A stretch of DNA of 64,000 nucleotides, taken from the NCBI GenBank assembly GCA_013115135.1, contig JABANP010000067.1, positions 1 to 64,000 on the forward strand, read 5' to 3'. Shown piece by piece: positions 24,601 through 35,659 of the stretch. How positions within the stretch are numbered: position 1 is the first letter of the stretch; each line of letters opens with the position of its first letter. A program made the position numbers and the translations under genes. The DNA comes from Perkinsus olseni. Lineage: Eukaryota > Perkinsozoa > Perkinsida > Perkinsidae. Below the pieces are notes generated by a model. It was given only the letters and a program-made list of their open reading frames with translations, ran no database searches and had not been told where the DNA came from.

Positions 24601-27600
24601 CGCGGAAGGCTATGGACTTGATAAGAAAAGGTAGGCGAAGTTTGGGCTCGTTCGATTCAGTTTATGAACTGATAGAGGGAGCACGACCGATGCCGAGATA
24701 GTTGAACCGTGCGCACTATCTCGTTGTAGGTGATGTACGCAACATAGGTAGGTTGGGCTCATAGTGAACGAGGTAGGGTGAGGAGTAGTCGAGAGAATTG
24801 GAGTTGATGACGCGACGCTAGTATGATGAAGCTAGTGAACACGCAATTAAATTGTGTTATGGAAACAGCGCACATGTTATCACTGGAGCCGGACTCTGTT
24901 CATTCTGATGGGAGCCAAAGGCTTTCCAGTCCTGCCCTAGGCAAATACTACCAGCCCTGGGGGACAGGAGGATTGTGTCGACCTCCCACAATCATAGAAT
25001 ACTCGCATTACATCGGTGGGTGTAGTGAGCTTCATCAGGGACTGCATCGTCGACCGGAGCTGCGGAGATTGTGGCCGACTACTGCCGTGGGGTGGGAGAC
25101 ATCACCGGGTCGATTGAGTTCCTGGCGAGGGCGCGTCTGGAGGAGATGGCGTTTGAGATGGCGGTTCGGCATGATCAGATGCCGGTGTATGAGAGAACTC
25201 TTGCGGAGGTGAGGAGCTGTGTCGGAAACAGCGGTGGCTTCAATGGCAGTTTTTCTATGATACGTGTTGCGGGAGTTACGGTACGGATTCTACTGTAGCC
25301 ATTTTTGTATAGTGATGAAAGGAAGAAGTAACTGTGATGAGCAGTAGACGACTGAGGTCGATACTGGCCACGCATCGCAGTGAAAAGTTGATGCGTTCAG
25401 GCTTCGCTCCGCGTTAGTCGATCAATTCGTAGTCTAGTGCCTTCACAGGGTTGAAGGTTTGTTGCTTTCAGAGTGAAGGCTCTGATGAGTTGGTCGGAGA
25501 GCGGTATAGAAGTGTAGCTGGTTATTACAAGGAAAGGAACCTACCACTAGAAGCTGCGAAGAACTATGTTCTCTGCGGAGAGTAGGGCGGGGTCTGTTGC
25601 GGGCCCTGGAGCGAAATTTGACGAGGACAACCCGAGGCGTATAATTGACCGGAACAACGCGACTGCTGCTGCTGCTGCTGACGGTGGCATTGGGGATGGC
25701 CTGATTACAGACCTGCGTGGTCAGGTACGAAGTAGCAATGGAGCTCTGTTTGTCTCTGGACCAGACCAACGTGTCCGTCGACGATACCGCCGCATCGGCC
25801 GCTGGAGGGGGTCTGTGGAAGCTATCAGCGCATATGGACTTGGCGATCGACATAGCAGGGTGAGGGTGAAGCGCTCTCGGTTTACCAATGCAACTTGCGA
25901 TTCTGATCGGGGTCCGCTTATTGGAGGAGGAGCGGCTATTTCGCAGTATCTTAACGATTGCGAACTCTAGCGGGGAATGGTCAGGGGGATTTTCTTGAGA
26001 TTTTGGTAATGTACCACAAAAATCATTTTACAAAACATCATTTGTTAGCTATTGCGACCCATAACCTGAAACTCTGCATGCTGGGTTGCTTCATGAGAGG
26101 CCACGGCGTATTTGCATTTTCGCTGCGTCACTCACGCAAGAGTCAATTGAAGCGAAATTCCCGCTCCCCCATAGGATACGCATGCAAGGTTGACTGCTTG
26201 CTGGTTAGGCGATGTCATGACGAAGGGTTGGTGAACCGCCTGGTTGACCATCTGTTGAGGGCCAATACGGGACTAGAAGACGACGAGCTGGGGTATCACC
26301 AGGTGAGCTGCTTGCATGGGGAATGGTTTCCTGATAGATCTGGATGAGTGAGGGATGGTGCTTTGGATACTGATCTGGATAGGAGGCAAGCAAAATCGGT
26401 ATTTTCAAATCCAGTCTTGGTATTGCTGTATTGAATGCGCCTTGAGTCTGAGCCAGTTTGGCACCGGCTCGCCATTATTCTAGTGCTAGTGTTCAGACGC
26501 AAAGTATTGGGTATTTTCAAATGCAGTCTTGGTAGTCCTCACCGAGTAATAGTCATTCTGCTGTACTGAATGCGCCTTGAGTGCGAACTTGTTTGGCCTC
26601 GGCTCGCCATTGTTGTGATGACTACTTGTCAGGCGCAGAGTATCTATAAGTTGCATCAAGTGTTGGGTAATTACGAAGAGTCCGCCCGTATAGCGATGCT
26701 TATCGCCAAGCGAGAGCAAGAAGAAGGCCGTTACAAAGCAGCTCAGTCGCTTTTGTTGAAAACCTACAAGGTGACAGCGGCAGCGACTTCGACTAGGCCG
26801 CACCAAGGGGCTCTTTGTTAGGACCTGGATCGACTGAAGATGAGGATCCCGAGAGAGCTGTGGGAGCGCCTGATGCTGTTGCAAAGCTACATTTTGGTGA
26901 AGCCACTAGCACAGCTAGATGAGCACGTCAACGCAGCGCTCTTGCTGAAGAGAATTTGCCAGGGTGGGTTAGTTGATCATCGCGAGATGGTTGGACAGAG
27001 GCGTTCGAGCCTTTTTACGGATCACAGGCAACGTGCTGCAGTCCTTCCGAAAGCACGCAGCTCAAACCTTAGCATCAGCTGTGATCGAGTGCATGAAGAG
27101 TGGCATGAAGGCGGAGGCGCATGCTTATGCCTGTGAACTGATGAGAGATGCTGAACTGAGGAATCGGGTGAGAACAGTTGTTGAAGTAGCGACGATGAGG
27201 ATGTGTGTGGACTGTGGGGCGCCTCTGGTTAGTCGACCAGTAGTCGCAAGGTCTCGTTGTTGTTCTTTCATTATTCCCGCGGTGTTTCCGATTGCGTCCG
27301 ATCGTTGAATATTCGTGACACGGTGGTGATGAAGGGCGACCGTCCTTTGCTAGGTCGTTGATTAGCGAGAGTCGTGTATGAATTTGCGTGCAGATATCAG
27401 AACAGCTCAGAAAGAAGATCGAAGTGGTTGTGCGGAAGCCTCCGAAGGAAGACCAGCAGGGCGTTCCAAGAGCCTCTCTCCCCCTGCCCATACTGTGCAG
27501 CGCCGCTGCCCGACTCATCCCTGAGCTGCGGACATTGCCAGAATATCATTGTCCCCTTCTGTGCGGTGACCGGACTGCATGTGGTCCTGTCGGACTGGTC

Positions 27601-28050
27601 GTCCCCTTGTGGCAACTGCTCGTTTCCGATGCGGCACTCGATGTTGGAGAGGATGCTGGTGAGCGAGAATCTGATAGTTTTGTGATGGTCGCTAGCGAAC
27701 CTGTTCGGGTTGCCTTGCTGTGAAAAGTTCAACAATGTAGATTTTTGACCGTGTAAGCTATCATCATGGTATTGGTCAATTTTCTGCTGAAGCTTTTATT
27801 TTCCCTTACTTAGCTGTGTTCACTGGACAGGGCGTATCTTTTGTCTTGCGAGGCGCTAGGTTCGACCTCGTCGGTAAGTATCCCTGCTTCTCCATAGGCA
27901 CATGAGAAGTCCATTGTTTGCCCGATGTGTAGTGAGGAGTTGGCGGCATCGGCTGTGACCAAGTTGAGTCCCGAAGATGCACTTAAAGAGGCGGAGAAGT
28001 TCAAGCGAAACTTCACGCGCACGATGAGCACGCATGAGAACCGATCATGA
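15638..28050 (+). CDS. IFT144: IFT144 / WDR19, intraflagellar transport complex A subunit, many introns
   Basis: A core IFT-A subunit for retrograde transport and membrane-protein import in the cilium. Exon anchors follow the WDR19 order. WD40 part: YFGSGAVTFRWN (15672), GKHGRRITCGAWTLRGHLLL (16281), TEGETLRQTVLRSAP (16867), IVDYGWFGDERLCIGYS (17175), GGQVVVTPTSGDEIGQEIFK (17971), VYSYLARLPLMFETRG (18481), VEPAIIGVGPRHIAAG (18832), RHTESILAVYPNNLGG (19905) and GKIRGVLWDL (20293). TPR-like part: RQAVELLEV (21512), AILAYRECGDADRVAFLDRL (21597), EDKGDYEGALASYKEA (23687), LLYAKAKEARGFFKEAAASY (24479), RLVDHLL (26236), YEESARIAMLIAKREQEEGR (26678), RELWERLMLLQSYILVKPLA (26851) and VIECMKSGMKAEAHAYACEL (27079). 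A C-terminal Cys-rich module (CPYC, CGHCQNI, CGNC, CPMC) ends at TGA 28048-28050. The start Met at 15638 lies just before the first conserved strand. A one-base frame break near 27455-27475 separates two conserved parts. Introns vary from about 45 nt to about 1.75 kb. Confidence 0.9.
16708..16800. repeat. Dispersed repeat copy in an IFT144 intron
   Basis: Similar to the BT1 intron copy at about 5390-5471: both share GTGAGATTC, then ATCTT-AACTA, GTCATT, and a CTTGC-CAACC end. Partial similarity to 4612-4690 (GTCATTTACTAGCGT versus GTCATTCACTAGCGT). Confidence 0.45.
20716..20821 (+). repeat. Intronic repeat, copy 1
   Basis: About 105 bp closely matching 24753-24860, in a different intron of the same gene. 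Shared blocks include TAGGGTGAGGAGTAGTCGAG and GACGCTAGTATGATGA. Confidence 0.9.
21718..23485. other. Largest IFT144 intron
   Basis: No IFT144-like sequence lies between the exon ending LRVLLGQK (near 21715) and the one starting with VRAGAPREALDVMCD (near 23510). The minus strand at 23055-23252 holds a 65-residue frame that reads like protein (SDLKSLLSDTEKAVVVKRLA) and could be a nested gene or mobile-element remnant. The + frames at 22755-22985 and 23208-23465 have no recognised features. An inverted repeat GGTCCTC/GAGGACC sits near 23030. Confidence 0.5.
24753..24860 (+). repeat. Intronic repeat, copy 2
   Basis: Matches 20716-20821 in the same orientation; see that entry. Confidence 0.9.
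26399..26632 (+). repeat. Tandem duplication containing a 3' splice site
   Basis: Two imperfect copies of about 110-120 bp lie end to end in an IFT144 intron. Each starts GTATTTTCAAAT(C/G)CAGTCT and includes GAATGCGCCTTGAGT and GGCTCGCCATT. The first copy ends in CAGACGCAAAGTATTGGG, a near copy of the real exon start CAGGCGCAGAGTATCT at 26630. The acceptor and first exon bases are therefore duplicated. Confidence 0.8.
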
Positions 28051-28800
28051 ATGTCTCTTGTGGAACGCTTTTTCCACTGGTCCTGCGGGCAGCTTTGGTT
28101 ACAGTTCAAACCGTTGACTTAACGGCGTTGATCTTAGCGAAAAGCGGCTCCTTAGCGAGCAATCCGCTGATACAAAAATACGAAACTTCGAGGAATCGCC
28201 GAGGTAACCTTGGCAAGGTTATCATTACTCATGCGGTAAAAAAAAGAAACCTCGATCCTAAACCGGTTATAATTTACTTCTTGCCTTAGTAACACGGTAT
28301 AGAGGTTGCGGGCTGAACCATGGTTCCTACGGGAGTGATGGAGTAGCGATTGGCGACGGGAGGCGGGCCGCAGAAATTATGATTCGTTATCTTATTATCG
28401 CGGGTCCTATCCCCATTGTACCGCGGACACACTAGATGAAATCACGGCTGGGCAGTCTATTCATGACAAAGCAATAATAATGCGGGTACCAGCGCAAATA
28501 CTGATACACTTGATTTTACGGGCCATGTAAACGCGTTGTAATCAGACAACCATCCTGTATCCCCCGTCATACCGTTGCACTAGTAAACGCAACAACAGAC
28601 TTGCTGGGTTTCCCTGGCTACTGGACAGTATTGCTAACGATGATATTAGATGAACCAGTAAGGAAAGTAAAGAGCCAGCAGTTCTGGGCTTAAGCTGAAT
28701 ATAGGACCTAATAGATAGGCGAATAGGTGCCGCGTTCAAGTTGCGCTAAAAAACTGAATCGGGCCTGCCTTGTTAAGACAGAAGTATGTAAAGTTGAAAC
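28051..28800. other. Convergent intergenic region
   Basis: Lies between the 3' ends of IFT144 (+) and the subtilisin-like protease (-). No coding signature; expected to hold both 3' UTRs. AT-rich near 28230-28290. Confidence 0.5.
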
Positions 28801-30084
28801 TTATCGGCGGTATCCTCTCAGGACCGGGAAGTCAATGGCCATCTCGACGGCTTTCAGCGGGTTGAGAGCACCAGCGTTCTTCTTCAAGGGCATGCCAGGG
28901 GTGGTGAACCGATCGACGTTGTGAGCGAGGATCCCAGCAACGTACTTGGGCTTAACGCCCATAGAAAGCATAAGCGCGGCTGCTCCAGAGACGATGGGAC
29001 AGGAGAAGGACGTCCCCGAGGCGTAATCACCATTGCCAGTGTAGACGAACGAGCCGTAGGCAGCGATGTCAACGTAACCACCGTAGTTGCTCCAGGAAGT
29101 TAGGTTTAGAGTGTCTTGGTAGGCGAGGGCAGCCACACAGAGCACGCCGGGAATCGGGCATGGGTAATGCGTGTCAGCTGGCAGTCCATCGTTACCGGCG
29201 GAGGCGACGACAATGATACCCTGGTCAGTAGCTGCTTTGAAGGCCTTGCCGAGGACCTGGTCCGCGAAGCTCCTTGATATGAACTCACCCAGTGAGATTG
29301 ATACGATATCAACTCCGATATCGACCGCCATCTCCATAGCCTCAGCCATATGCCACCAGCTACCATACCCATTTTCTTTTTGGGTTCTCAAAGACACCAA
29401 ACGCACATGGTTTGACATGCCGGCCATATCGTGGTTATCATTCCTCCTGGAGGCGATAAGTTTGGCACACATCTGGCCATGCTGATTGACCGAGGAGAAG
29501 TTCGAGGTGTCGTTCACGAAGTTCCAGCCACCGTCGATGATCCCACCGCTCTTCTTACGGAAGATACCTCGGTAAGGGGCGAGGTCAGGATCACTGAAGT
29601 TGAGGCCGCTGTCCATAACAGCTACGCTCACGGTCTGCCTCGCGTAGGGCGCAGCCTTTTCCCAAACTTCCTTCATCTTCATCCTCTCGAATGCTTTCTG
29701 ATGCTTAGCGTTAGGATCATTCACGCCGAGCTTGTTGCCGGTGGTCTCCTCCTTGGTGGCGTAGTTAGGGGCGCAATCGTACTCCAGATCGTGTAGCTTA
29801 GAGGCAGCGTCCTTCACGTAGTCACAGAGAGCGGTGCAGCTCACCGTGTCGTCGGAGGTAGAGACCACCTGCAAGCCCGAGTACTTCAGAGTCTTGATTG
29901 TTGCCGTCTTGAGGAAGGCTGCCATAGCAGTGTTGGACGCGAGCTTGGCGGCTTCGAGGCGCTGCGGGATGTCCTTGACGTCGACGAAGGTATCATCGGA
30001 AGTGATCGACACGATAGTCTGGCTGTCGTAAACTTCTGTGGCGCTCGATGCGGCTATGAGCGGAACGAAAGAGAGAAGTTTCAT
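28801..30084 (-). CDS. Subtilisin-like serine protease (S8), secreted
   Basis: A single uninterrupted 427-residue frame. Residues 1-16 (MKLLSFVPLIAASSAT) are a signal peptide. Residues about 20-110 form a propeptide-like region with two Cys pairs. The peptidase S8 domain starts near 125 and carries the catalytic triad of the family: Asp158 in VAVMDSGLNFSDPDL, His202 in QHGQMCAKLIA, and Ser359 in GTSFSCPIVSGAAALM. The oxyanion-hole Asn298 is in VASAGNDG. The length is typical for secreted parasite subtilases; Perkinsus is known to secrete subtilisin-like proteases. It is divergently oriented to the repeat protein at 30770, separated by 685 bp. All key residues are present, so activity is likely. 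Confidence 0.95.
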   Translation of the reverse strand: MKLLSFVPLIAASSATEVYDSQTIVSITSDDTFVDVKDIPQRLEAAKLASNTAMAAFLKTATIKTLKYSGLQVVSTSDDTVSCTALCDYVKDAASKLHDLEYDCAPNYATKEETTGNKLGVNDPNAKHQKAFERMKMKEVWEKAAPYARQTVSVAVMDSGLNFSDPDLAPYRGIFRKKSGGIIDGGWNFVNDTSNFSSVNQHGQMCAKLIASRRNDNHDMAGMSNHVRLVSLRTQKENGYGSWWHMAEAMEMAVDIGVDIVSISLGEFISRSFADQVLGKAFKAATDQGIIVVASAGNDGLPADTHYPCPIPGVLCVAALAYQDTLNLTSWSNYGGYVDIAAYGSFVYTGNGDYASGTSFSCPIVSGAAALMLSMGVKPKYVAGILAHNVDRFTTPGMPLKKNAGALNPLKAVEMAIDFPVLRGYRR

Positions 30085-30769
30085 CGCGGCAAATTGATAG
30101 AAAACTGAAAGGCGCCTACAGTCCCAGTCTCGGAGGATAAAGGGGATTCAGGAGACTCCAGCCGAGGGTATCCCCGGTGAGCGTCTCGTCTAGCCCCTGA
30201 AGACGTCGCGTCTCTGAGACGCCGTTTTTGAGACGCCCGTCTCTGCGACTTCGTTCGAGGCCCCTTTGGACTTCATCATCCGAACTTCTTAGCCCCAAAA
30301 TGTGGACGACACCTAATAAACATCTTCAGGATGGCGCTAGGGATCGCTCAGCGATCATCGCTGGCGTTTGCGTGGCAAGCTCCTATCCGAGACTGGGGCG
30401 AGCTGGGCGCGCGGCGTCAAACGGGAGACGGCCCTTCGAGACAGTCTCTGCCTGCCGCGGGACGGCAGCCCGTCCCTGAGGCTTTGTGCAGGGTCTCTTG
30501 GTCCTCACCTGCAGCTGCTAACTTAAAAGTCTCAAGTGCCCGCGACACCAAATGAAAATTTTGAATTGGAGATGGCGTTGAGGGTCGGTGGCGTCTGCAT
30601 GGCGATTCCCTGTCGGAGACTGGCGCAAGATGGGCGCGCCACGTCAAGCGAGAGACGGTCTCTCCGAGACAGTCTCCGGCTGCCGAAGCATTGCAACCCG
30701 TCTCCAGCTTCTACTGGTTACTTTTCTCCAGATATCCCCCCCTCGCAGGAATTTTTACAACTTTCTCAC
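30085..30769. promoter_or_regulatory. Divergent intergenic region with an internal duplication
   Basis: Separates two genes that diverge and must hold both promoters. Two related segments, about 30331-30500 and 30569-30715, share GATGGCG, GTTTGCGTGGC-like and GAGACTGG words and AGACAGTCTC. GAGACG/CGTCTC words are frequent from 30180 to 30240. An in-frame upstream ATG for the + gene exists at 30536, but the Met at 30770 is preferred because it begins a signal peptide. Confidence 0.5.
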
Positions 30770-33000
30770 ATGGGCTACCTCTCCTCTATAATCGGTTGCC
30801 TAAGCCTCATCGCAAGCGCTCGTGCCTCCCATCCTGCGGGCCGCTACGCTTGCAGAGCGTCCGCTGACTCTGGTGGTAATCTGGTCTTCGCTGCCGACCA
30901 ACAGACCGTGAGCGTGAGCGTAACCCTCGGTCGCTGCAGCGCTTCTGCCGACGTCCCCTATACCATGACGGCTATCGGTGGTTCTGGCAACGAGTTCTGG
31001 GTGGAACCAGACTACAGCTCGACTAACTTCAAGACGGCCGTCAACAACTGCGGGTACTCTACTATTCATGGTGACTCCTTCAACAGACTCCGGGTCGAGT
31101 CCAGGGACGGTGTGTCGATGAGCGACATTACCGTTAACGTTGGCAGCGGGTCAACATGGGAGTTCTGGTTAGCTAGCACCCCCGCCCCCACGGCACCAGC
31201 GACTACTACTCCGACTCCCAGGCCTGTGACGCAGGTGTATCCTATCGGCGCCTACGGTTGCAGAGGGACAGGCCAATACGGTCGTTTGGATTTTGAGCAA
31301 GATAAAAGGTTTTCCGCATCAGCGCCACGCTTGGCAGCTGTAGTGCTTCTGCTGATAACGTCCCCTACACCATGACCCCCATCCAGGGTTCTGACCACGA
31401 GTACTGGTTGACGCCTGATTACAGCTCTACTGACTTCAAGGCACGCCTGGCTGCCTGCGGAGTGACTACCACCTTCTTCGACAGCTTCCACGTCGAGTCC
31501 AACAATGATGTTCTCATGAGCGACATTGTTATCAACGCAGCCAGTGGGTCTCCGTGGAACTGCTGGTTGGCCAGTGGTCCCACTCGTCCCGTACCAGGCC
31601 CAACGGAGAGGCCTCCACCGGTCCACACTACTCCCCGCGCCCCGGCAACTACTCCCCGCGCCCCGGCAACTACACGTGCGCCGGCAACTAGACCTCCTGC
31701 ACCACCGTCGTCGGGTCACCCAGAGGGAAGCTTCTATGTCTCCATTAACGAGAAATCAGGCGGGTCTTTGGTGTTCCATCAGCAACAGCAGACTCTCTCT
31801 ATTGTTATTCGGCTGGATGACTGTGTCGCGTCTGCCTATAACGTCCCCTATAGTATGGTCCCTAGCACTAACGGTCGTTCCTGGGTTGTCCCCGACTACA
31901 GGTCGACGAACTTCAATACGAAGCTCGACAGCTGCAACGACGCGGTTGTATCAAGTATCGGGTTCCGGCGTCTCGAAGTATCTTCGACCGGTGGCGTGTC
32001 GATGAATGTGGTCACTGCTTCCATCCTGGATGACGTTGAATGGGTTTTCAGACTCGCTGGTGCTCCGCCGCCCCGTCCGACCTATCCGACGCAATCTCCT
32101 GCTACTCCGACTCATGATACTCACCCCGTGGGCGTCTACCAGGGTGAGGGTAGTTCGAGCTCTGGTAGCACGATCGAGTTCTACGAGAACTTCATGCTCA
32201 TGAGCCTGACTTTCAGGGTCGGTAGTTGTACTGCGGCTGCCCACAGCGTACCCTATCATATAAGCTATGTCCACAAAATTGTGGGTCCTGGACTGCCTCC
32301 TGTCCCTCTCGAGGACGAGTTCATTGTGCTGCCTGACTTTCGTACCACAAACTTCGAGACGCAGTTGGCCAATTGTGGCGTCACTGATCTGCCAAGCTCA
32401 GCCTTGGAAAATCTGATAGTGAGTTCCAAGAAGGGCGTTCCGATGAGCGAAGTTATCCCGCACAACAGTAATGGGTGGGAATTCGAACTGCGTGGTGCTC
32501 CATCTCCTCCGCCACCAACCACAACTCCTCCTCCCACGACTACTACACCGACCCCTACGGCTCCGACTAAGCCTCACCCATATGGTCTGTATGACGGTCA
32601 GACAGCGGGAGCCACAGGAGAATTGGTGTTCCTACAAGAGCCTGGCCACTTCACCATGCACATCACGCTTGGTGGTTGCAGTCTGAACTTCGACGATATC
32701 CCGTACGAGATGGTTGAGGAGAATGGTGTCTCGTGGATGAAGGCTGACTACAGCTCCACTACTCTGGCTCATACTCTGAGGAACTGCAGATTCTACGCCA
32801 ACTCAAGATACGAGCTTGAGGACCTCGAGAAAGATCGAGTTCAGGGACGCGCAGGATCCGCTCAACCAGCAGTTGGTCATTTACAGACTGTCCAGGACAA
32901 ATGGCATGAGAGAGGGGAAGGTCTTCGGGAACAATTAAGTAGAGAAAAGAATTCGTCAGATCCGACGATATCCATGATTGGCCAAGCCTTAGGAGGCTAA
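30770..33000 (+). CDS. Secreted protein with five copies of an unrecognised ~115-residue domain and Thr/Pro linkers
   Basis: The Met at 30770 starts a signal peptide (MGYLSSIIGCLSLIASARAS). Five repeats follow, at about 30830-31180, 31237-31580, 31710-32070, 32120-32495 and 32575-32830. Each has a G-Y start, a G-L-F strand, a LG-C turn, (V/I)PY-M, then DYSSTNF-like and a second Cys near N-C, and GVSMSDI-like and W-F-LA strands. Two conserved Cys per repeat suggest one disulphide each. Linkers are Thr/Pro-rich (for example TPRAPATTPRAPATTRAPAT), typical of O-glycosylated stalks. The frame breaks once within repeat 2 at the T-run 31310-31313 (consistent with one missing base). Near the 3' end two frames are open: the listed one to 33000, and another ending at a TAA near 32938 that reads EFRDAQDPLNQQLVIYRLSR. 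Role: probably surface or cyst-wall protein; inference only. Confidence 0.75.
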
Positions 33001-33673
33001 GTTGCCTTCGTTTTATATTTCTTTTCAAATGGGAAAGTTTAGCATCAACGTTGCTTATCCCAATGTTGAGTCAGCCTTACTTCAGCTTGTTCAAGCTCTT
33101 ACCCGGGATTACATTAGATCGTGTTGCGTACTTCATAGCGATAGATAACGGGAGGAAACATAATTCGTACGAGTTCTCAAGCGTCCGAGTAAGATTTGTA
33201 CGAGATGCAAGGGAGCGCATAGGAGTAGTTCCCGTGTATAACAATGTTTCGGGAACGTGATCCACCCAATACCACAACGCACCCAACTCACGCCGTGATC
33301 CGAAGTTACGTTAGTCGAAGACGTTGAACATCTTGTTTCGCTCACTACAGGAATCAGCGCAGCCAGTGGCACTCTCGGGGCTCAGGGCGCCGAAGATGGA
33401 CAACCGCAGGTCTGCGGCGTGGACTCCCCGGGAGGCGAACGAGGAGTTATTCCGTGGGCTACCGTGACCTGGTGGTTAGCAGCAATGGTGTGTCCGCGTG
33501 CGAGCTAGCTTACGCAACACAGCATCGTTAAGACTGAAATCTTGAGATGACATTGATGGCGACATCGGAATTAAGTTGCTCGATAAAAGTGGCACCGAGA
33601 GTTTCGCTCCCGCTTCAGTTGAGCCAAAACCGAGCCATACCAATGAGAAAACTGAATCCGCGATACCGATACC
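33001..33673. other. Intergenic region
   Basis: No gene recognised. Converging 3' ends of the repeat protein (+) and the next gene (-). Confidence 0.4.
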
Positions 33674-34746
33674 TCACATGAGGTAAGGATGGCAATGTAT
33701 CACCCGACGACCTCCTGCGCTGCGTCGATCGATATAACAGAAGCTCCAGCGGCCGAATATGATGGTGGAATTTCCTGGTAGGCTTTTCCCGTTCTTATCG
33801 ATTGTCGCTACTTTCCTTAGACTTCTGGGGTGGCGGAGTACGTAGACGTCGTCCTCGTCGACCAGCATTTGGTCCAGCCCTGCCGTGTTCTTCAGAGACT
33901 TGCCTCCAAGTTTCTGACACTCTATCTTGTCATCCCTCCGCGCACTGAATAGCATAGGGTTTGTCCGATCTCAGCATGTCCACCCGGACTGAATGCCAGG
34001 TCGAATCGGCCTTGTAAAGAACGTCGACACCGTGAGGACAGTCGGGCACCGCCGTGAAGCCGATGAAAGAAAAACTCAGGTCGATTGCCTGTTTATTAAT
34101 GGTGCAGACTGATCTCACTCCGTCGGTCTCAGCCAGCTGCACCAAAAAAACTTCTATCGCATCGGTTGAATATGTTCCACCGCCCCAGAACCCTATCTCC
34201 AAAAGGCTCCTCCAGCGTTCCATCGCCACATAGAGAAGGTCGCCAACAACAATGATACCGGAGAGCCAATCACCGTACGAACCCAAATGCGGAATACTGA
34301 TAGGCTCTTCCGTCTTGCCAGTGGCCATGTCGTGTTGCAACAACACACGACCGTCATTGTACAGCACGTACAGGTTTGCGAGAATCCGCCGCGTAGTAGC
34401 ATTCCCAGGCACTCTTCTCGGTGGCATCACTGCAGAGAGTCGAGACTTCGGTGGAATGAAGTTCACGGTTGACCGCTGTAGCGATGCTGTGTATCTTGAT
34501 AGTCTGGCCGTCTTGGGAGACCTGGTACACCGCGCCTGAGTCGACGAACGTGAAATCATCTGAGAGCCACTTGTCGGTGAGTATCTGCTCTCGAGGGCAA
34601 TCCAGGGCCAATGCTGGCTTCTTGCAGTACTCCATAATATCGCCCATGAGGTCATGCATCGGCTCCCTACCCTGCTGACCATCCCATAGCCTTTGGATGG
34701 TCATGCAACGGAGGGCCTCAAAGTGATGGGGAAGTTGGAAGACCAT
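33674..34746 (-). CDS. Unrecognised protein, probably beta-rich, with two frame breaks
   Basis: Starts MVFQLPHHFEALRCMTIQRL at 34746. Three open frames follow each other on the minus strand and together read as one protein of about 350 residues: 34354-34746, 33930 to about 34390, and 33674-33955. Passages such as LANLYVLYNDGRVLLQHDMA, SGIIVVGDLLYVAMERWRSL and VDEDDVYVLRHP recur with regular strand patterns that suggest a beta-propeller-like fold. The frames switch near 34386-34392 (one extra base in GCGGCGG restores the frame) and near 33940-33960. No introns fit. No signal peptide. Family not identified; an intact gene with sequencing indels or a recent pseudogene. Confidence 0.5.
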
Positions 34747-35659
34747 CGCGATACACGGGAAAGGGGCGTGTCCTTAAAACTGCTCAGTAGTTACCACAAT
34801 CTTCGCTCATGGACCTACTGGCTTCAATGTTGATTGAAGCTCTTGTGGGTCCGACACTTTCATCCACAACGTGGGACCGATCTTGGCAGTCGTTAAAAAT
34901 GACGATGGGGCTCATCGAGTGAGCAGCGGTTGCTCAGCAACCAGCTCTCGCCGAGGCTCAATCACGAGTAGCGCGGTTTTCACGGGGTCTCCGGCGCTGG
35001 GCAGAATTAGTAATACGACGTCACTATGTCATTAGTAGACGATCCATGCCATAAGTTCGATGAGGACGAGTTCGATACCCGCTCTTCCCTAAACTCATCC
35101 CTCTTCAAACAAGATACATCGGTGCTTGGCTGAGAGCCGGTTTCCGGCGTCGAACTTGTAAGTCACACGCACACCTGCACGGAGTGATTGAAGCATTCAG
35201 AATGCAGGTGACACAGCTCGTGCGGGCTTTGCTTTTTTGACCACATTTGCGGTCAAAAAGTGGAATTGGCTGAGGCGGGTAGAGAATTCTGACAAGGAAG
35301 TTCCATCATGGAACTACGACGTGGCAAGGCCGTCGTACCGTCCTACCGTAATGGCCTGAAGCTGGCGAGTGCTCCGATACTAGTGATGTCAGGACAAGCT
35401 CAGCCCAGCACATCTTCTGGAGATTGAGGTGAGACGCGGCTGTTCGCGCGCGTACGCACGAATCTCAAAATCACTGGCTGAACTCCTCGGAGTGCTTGGT
35501 TTTGGTGGAGCCCCACCACTACTATGTTCATCTGCCGCTGAGTTAGAGGGCCTTAGAAAGCCAACCTCGCAGGAAGAAGGCCTATCTGCGACGTTGAGAC
35601 CGGAGGCCCGACCTCTGAAGCTGGGAGCCGTTCACGGAGGCCAACAACCACGGTTGATG
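34747..35659. other. Intergenic region
   Basis: Upstream of the minus-strand gene. No clear gene. Direct and inverted words around 34803-34843 (TTCAATGTTGATTGAAGC). The 88-residue + frame at 35429-35695 merges unrelated sequence with the IFT144-derived segment and is not a gene. Confidence 0.4.

Noticed and set aside
33615..33642. Reverse-complement spliced-leader-like TTGAGCCAAAA
   Set aside because: Only the 3' eleven bases match; the rest diverges from the leader.
35020..35090. Hammerhead-ribozyme-like CGATGAGGACGA
   Set aside because: The core CTGATGAG...GAAA is not complete and flanking stems do not pair.
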